A DNA stretch of 9,100 nucleotides from Acidobacteriota bacterium (GTDB taxonomy: Bacteria; Acidobacteriota; Terriglobia; UBA7540), in NCBI GenBank assembly GCA_003224635.1, contig QHZK01000243.1, positions 1-9,100 on the forward strand, given 5' to 3'. Position 1 is the stretch's first letter. Every line of letters starts with the position of its first letter. Made by a program: the position numbers and the translations under genes. Below the pieces are notes generated by a model, which was not told the origin of the DNA, made no database searches, and saw only the letters and a list, made by a program, of their open reading frames with translations. Positions 6,926 to 9,100 of this stretch are shown piece after piece.

Positions 6926-6931
6926 CCCTCC
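6926..6931 (-). promoter_or_regulatory. Ribosome binding site of the PEGA-domain gene
   Basis: On the minus strand GGAGGG (complement of 6926-6931) lies seven bases before the ATG at 6918. It settles the start in favour of the short, signal-peptide-bearing form over the long open frame reaching 7197. Confidence 0.7.
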
Positions 6932-6971
6932 AGTGAACGAATTCCACCTACCGGTAAATCAAAGTCAGAAT

Positions 6972-6991
6972 CCCTCCCATACGCGGGAGGG
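6972..6991. repeat. Perfect 7-bp hairpin (C) upstream of the PEGA gene
   Basis: CCCTCCC (6972-6978) pairs with GGGAGGG (6985-6991) around a 6-nt loop. On the minus strand it is followed by a T-rich stretch with scattered T residues rather than a clean run, so it could act as a weak terminator after the sulfatase-like gene or as a leader structure of the PEGA mRNA. It is unrelated in sequence to the two neighbouring palindromes. Confidence 0.6.
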
Positions 6992-6995
6992 GATA

Positions 6996-7023
6996 GCCAC
7001 GGCAACGCTTCTTCGTGCCGTGG
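6996..7023. repeat. Palindromic repeat A (REP-like)
   Basis: CCACGGCA (6997-7004) pairs perfectly with TGCCGTGG (7016-7023). Two further pairs (CG 7006-7007 with CG 7014-7015) close a 6-nt loop after a single bulged base at 7005. It shares the arms GCCACGGCA and TTCGTGCCG with the palindrome at 7047-7073, so the two are related copies. Confidence 0.75.
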
Positions 7024-7046
7024 GTTTGTCCTTTCCAACCGCAAGG

Positions 7047-7073
7047 GCCACGGCACAAGCTTCGTGCCGCGGC
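7047..7073. repeat. Palindromic repeat B (REP-like)
   Basis: GCCACGGCAC (7047-7056) faces GTGCCGCGGC (7064-7073) around a 7-nt loop. Nine of ten positions pair in plus-strand RNA, with an A·C mismatch (7050/7070). In minus-strand RNA that position becomes a G·U wobble, so all ten pair. It lies 23 nt from its related copy A in the same orientation. Paired, similar palindromes between genes are typical of REP/BIME elements. Confidence 0.75.
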
Positions 7074-7197
7074 TACTAAGGCATCGGAGAACCAGAACAA
7101 AATTCTCGTTTCGGCGGCTAAAGTGACTGACCCCCGGTCGTTCCAGGTTCCTCTCCATGAAGTCCCGCCTGCCTCGAAACCGGCGACCCGCCGACAA

Positions 7198-9100
7198 TCA
7201 CTGATAAGGAAGGCTCTCGATCAGTTCCTCGTCCTCTACTCGCTGCCGCCCGCGTGCGGAAGGCTGCGGAGGAAAGTAAGCTTGGGAAGTTCCTATAGGC
7301 GGACCCACACTCGATTTACCTTCGCCACCGGCTCCCGGACCCTGAAGTAATCCACGCGCGGGACCGAGTGCAGACAGATAGCGAGGTTCCACCCAGGGAC
7401 GAAGGGAAGACGCAATATACTGCCTCAGCGAACTCTCGAGTTCGTGCGCCTGTTGCGGGTTCGACTCGGCCAGATTCACTCGCTCCTCAGGAGAACTCGC
7501 CCACTGGTAGAGCTCTTGGCGGCCTTGGGGGTTTTCGATGTACTGCCATTCGGGAGTCGTCAAGCTGATGTATCCCGGAACACCGGCCTTTCGAGAAACC
7601 AGCTCTGATATCGCTATTTCATCGAAGGGTTGTGGCCGGAAGCCGGGCGTCCAGAAGCGACGAAGGCTGACCCGACTGAAAGGGGGTTTTTCTCCAAGAG
7701 TCAGATCCAGCACGGTGGGAAAGAGCTTGCGAACCGAGACTGTATCAGCAAGACGCATGCCGGATGGAACACCAGAGCCGAAAATAATGAGCGGAACGTG
7801 TATGGTTTCTCGGTTAAGGTTCCAGCCGTGGTTGTAGGCGCCGTGCTCGCCGAAGGCCTCCCCATGATCCGAGGTGATGATGACGATGGTATTCGACCAC
7901 TCGGGGCGGCTGGCGAGGAACGCCAGGAGTTTGCCGACCTGGTCGTCCAAGGATGCAAGACAGTTATCGTAAGCATCGACGAGGGACTGTCGCTCTTGAT
8001 CAGAGAGGGGACGTGAAAAGTCCGCTTGGTCCATGATAGGCCAAGCCTTATCCAGGACGGCTTTCGAGGTTTGGCCGAAACGCCGGTCGAAAGGCGGAGG
8101 CGCAAAGTAAGGGCTGTGGGCATCGAAGTAGTTGACGAAAAGAAAGAAGGGTTCTCCGGAGCGGTGCTTAAACCATTGGATGACGTCGCGGTTCATATCG
8201 CTTGCGTCGCGCCGCTCAAGAAAATCGTGCCTCGCGAGCGACCCATAGAGCGGCTGTATCAACAGACCTCCCGCGAGAGTGGCCGCCAGGTTGTGTGGCA
8301 CTGAGTTCTTCGCATCGTCGTACACTTCAAAACCCCGTCCCAGCCCCCAGCCCGCCTCGCCGTACTCTAAGTTCGAGGTGAAGCCTGCGGTCTCGTAGCC
8401 CCGTGAGCGCAGGGCTTGGGCCAGCGTCCAGCGGCTGGTGTCCAGGGGACGCGCCCAGTCGGCCCCGTGCTGATGGGGCAGCAAGCCGGTGAAGATCGAT
8501 GCGTGCGAGGCAAGGGTCCAGGAAGAGGCAGATACGGCATTTTCGAAGACCACGCCTTGACGGGCCCAACGGTCGAGGTTAGGCGAGGTCGGCCGAGAAT
8601 AGCCGTAAAGCGAGAGGTGGTCGGGCCTGACCGTGTCCAACGTGATTAAGACAACGTTCGGGCCCCCAACAGCCGGCCGCGAACCAGCCTCGACAGATAC
8701 GGGCGGCAACGAGCCCTTGACCGTAGAGAAGGCTAAGCCCGAAAGCAGCACAACAAACGAGACCAGGAGAGTTACGGCCAACATTTTGAGGGGGGAAAAG
8801 CCTTTGACTCGAAAAGATCGGTGGGCGCAGGGCCGCATGAAGTAATAGGCCAAGAGCGCGCTGCCCAATACCAGGGTCAGCCAAAACCAGGAGACAGGCA
8901 GCCGAAAGTCACTCGCCCGCGACCGCAAGACCGTCACGGCGAGCTTACATGCCAGCAAGGCGCCCCCTGCCCCGAGGGCTGAAGCCACAACTTTGGCGAT
9001 CGGATGCCGATTCCCTCTCAGCCATCCGGCCAGCAAGCCCGCGACAAGTCCGACCGTCCCATTGACCAACGGGGCCACAAACCAAACCGCGTAGCCGACG
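7198..9100 (-). CDS. Membrane-anchored sulfatase/alkaline-phosphatase superfamily enzyme, N-terminus cut by the window edge
   Basis: The frame is open to the right edge. A GTG at 9078 is possible, but the upstream codons continue the same hydrophobic helix, so the true start is probably outside the window. Counting from that GTG (626 residues), membrane segments lie at the edge to 20, and at about 29-51, 62-81 and 98-119. A catalytic domain likely facing the periplasm follows. Superfamily motifs: NVVLITLDTVRPDH (141-154) with metal ligand D148; SWTLASHASIFTG (186-198) with Thr188 where sulfatases carry Cys or Ser; FDAHSPY (318-324); and SDHGE (403-407) with the D404/H405 metal ligands. A Thr nucleophile without the CxPSR signature argues against formylglycine chemistry and for a phospho-transferase or phosphodiesterase-like reaction, as in LtaS-type and phosphoethanolamine-transferase enzymes. 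This is inference. The last 45 residues are low-complexity and polar. The gene probably forms a unit with the PEGA gene, across a 280-nt hairpin-rich gap. Confidence 0.93.
   Translation of the reverse strand, partial: VGYAVWFVAPLVNGTVGLVAGLLAGWLRGNRHPIAKVVASALGAGGALLACKLAVTVLRSRASDFRLPVSWFWLTLVLGSALLAYYFMRPCAHRSFRVKGFSPLKMLAVTLLVSFVVLLSGLAFSTVKGSLPPVSVEAGSRPAVGGPNVVLITLDTVRPDHLSLYGYSRPTSPNLDRWARQGVVFENAVSASSWTLASHASIFTGLLPHQHGADWARPLDTSRWTLAQALRSRGYETAGFTSNLEYGEAGWGLGRGFEVYDDAKNSVPHNLAATLAGGLLIQPLYGSLARHDFLERRDASDMNRDVIQWFKHRSGEPFFLFVNYFDAHSPYFAPPPFDRRFGQTSKAVLDKAWPIMDQADFSRPLSDQERQSLVDAYDNCLASLDDQVGKLLAFLASRPEWSNTIVIITSDHGEAFGEHGAYNHGWNLNRETIHVPLIIFGSGVPSGMRLADTVSVRKLFPTVLDLTLGEKPPFSRVSLRRFWTPGFRPQPFDEIAISELVSRKAGVPGYISLTTPEWQYIENPQGRQELYQWASSPEERVNLAESNPQQAHELESSLRQYIASSLRPWVEPRYLSALGPARGLLQGPGAGGEGKSSVGPPIGTSQAYFPPQPSARGRQRVEDEELIESLPYQ

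Noticed and set aside
6919..7197. N-terminal extension of the PEGA protein to an in-frame start at 7197.
   Set aside because: It would bury a clear signal peptide inside the protein and translate across the palindrome cluster. The internal ATG at 6918 has an excellent ribosome binding site.
1..9100. Search for CRISPR arrays, tRNA or rRNA genes, insertion sequences and toxin-antitoxin or phage-defence genes.
   Set aside because: No regularly spaced repeats, no tRNA-like folds with the conserved T-loop, no transposase motifs and no defence-gene families were seen.

Overview
The window is about 9.1 kb of moderately GC-rich bacterial DNA. The gene families fit a soil or sediment bacterium of the Acidobacteriota or a related deep-branching Gram-negative group: a sigma-54 enhancer-binding regulator, multi-pass GT-C-like membrane proteins with a DPDxWWH loop, a PEGA-domain secreted protein, and a membrane-anchored member of the sulfatase/alkaline-phosphatase superfamily. 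The lineage is an inference from gene style. No rRNA or other marker gene is present.

Layout on the plus strand. Positions 1-543 hold no convincing gene but do contain a possible promoter for the first gene. Positions 544-2055 encode an NtrC-type regulator with an intact AAA+ sigma-54 activation domain. Its receiver domain lacks the phosphoacceptor Asp, and it ends in a very acidic extension. Two tandem paralogous integral membrane proteins follow (about 2201-3727 and 3808-5316). They share an N-terminal DPDxWWH / HEWLAE loop and a C-terminal WGGY / FIDSR domain, and the second copy has its own promoter-like sequence. Positions 5317-5871 are gene-poor, apart from a doubtful 58-residue reading frame that contains a sequence close to the sigma-54 -24/-12 consensus. 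Positions 5872-6330 encode a small, single-span membrane protein of unknown function.

Layout on the minus strand, convergent with the above. A large sulfatase-superfamily membrane protein enters from the right edge (9100 to 7198, N-terminus cut off). It is followed by a 280-nt intergenic region with three consecutive strong hairpins, two of them clearly related in sequence. Then comes a small secreted PEGA-domain protein (6918 to 6424).

How they may work together (inference). Everything except the regulator is predicted to act at or outside the cytoplasmic membrane, so this looks like part of a cell-envelope or surface-polymer locus: GT-C-like proteins that could use lipid-linked sugars, a phospho- or sulfo-group enzyme facing the periplasm, and a PEGA-domain envelope protein. 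The regulator could set sigma-54-dependent expression nearby by a route that does not need Asp phosphorylation. The points most worth a second look are the degenerate receiver, the paralogous membrane-protein pair, and the palindrome cluster at 6972-7073.
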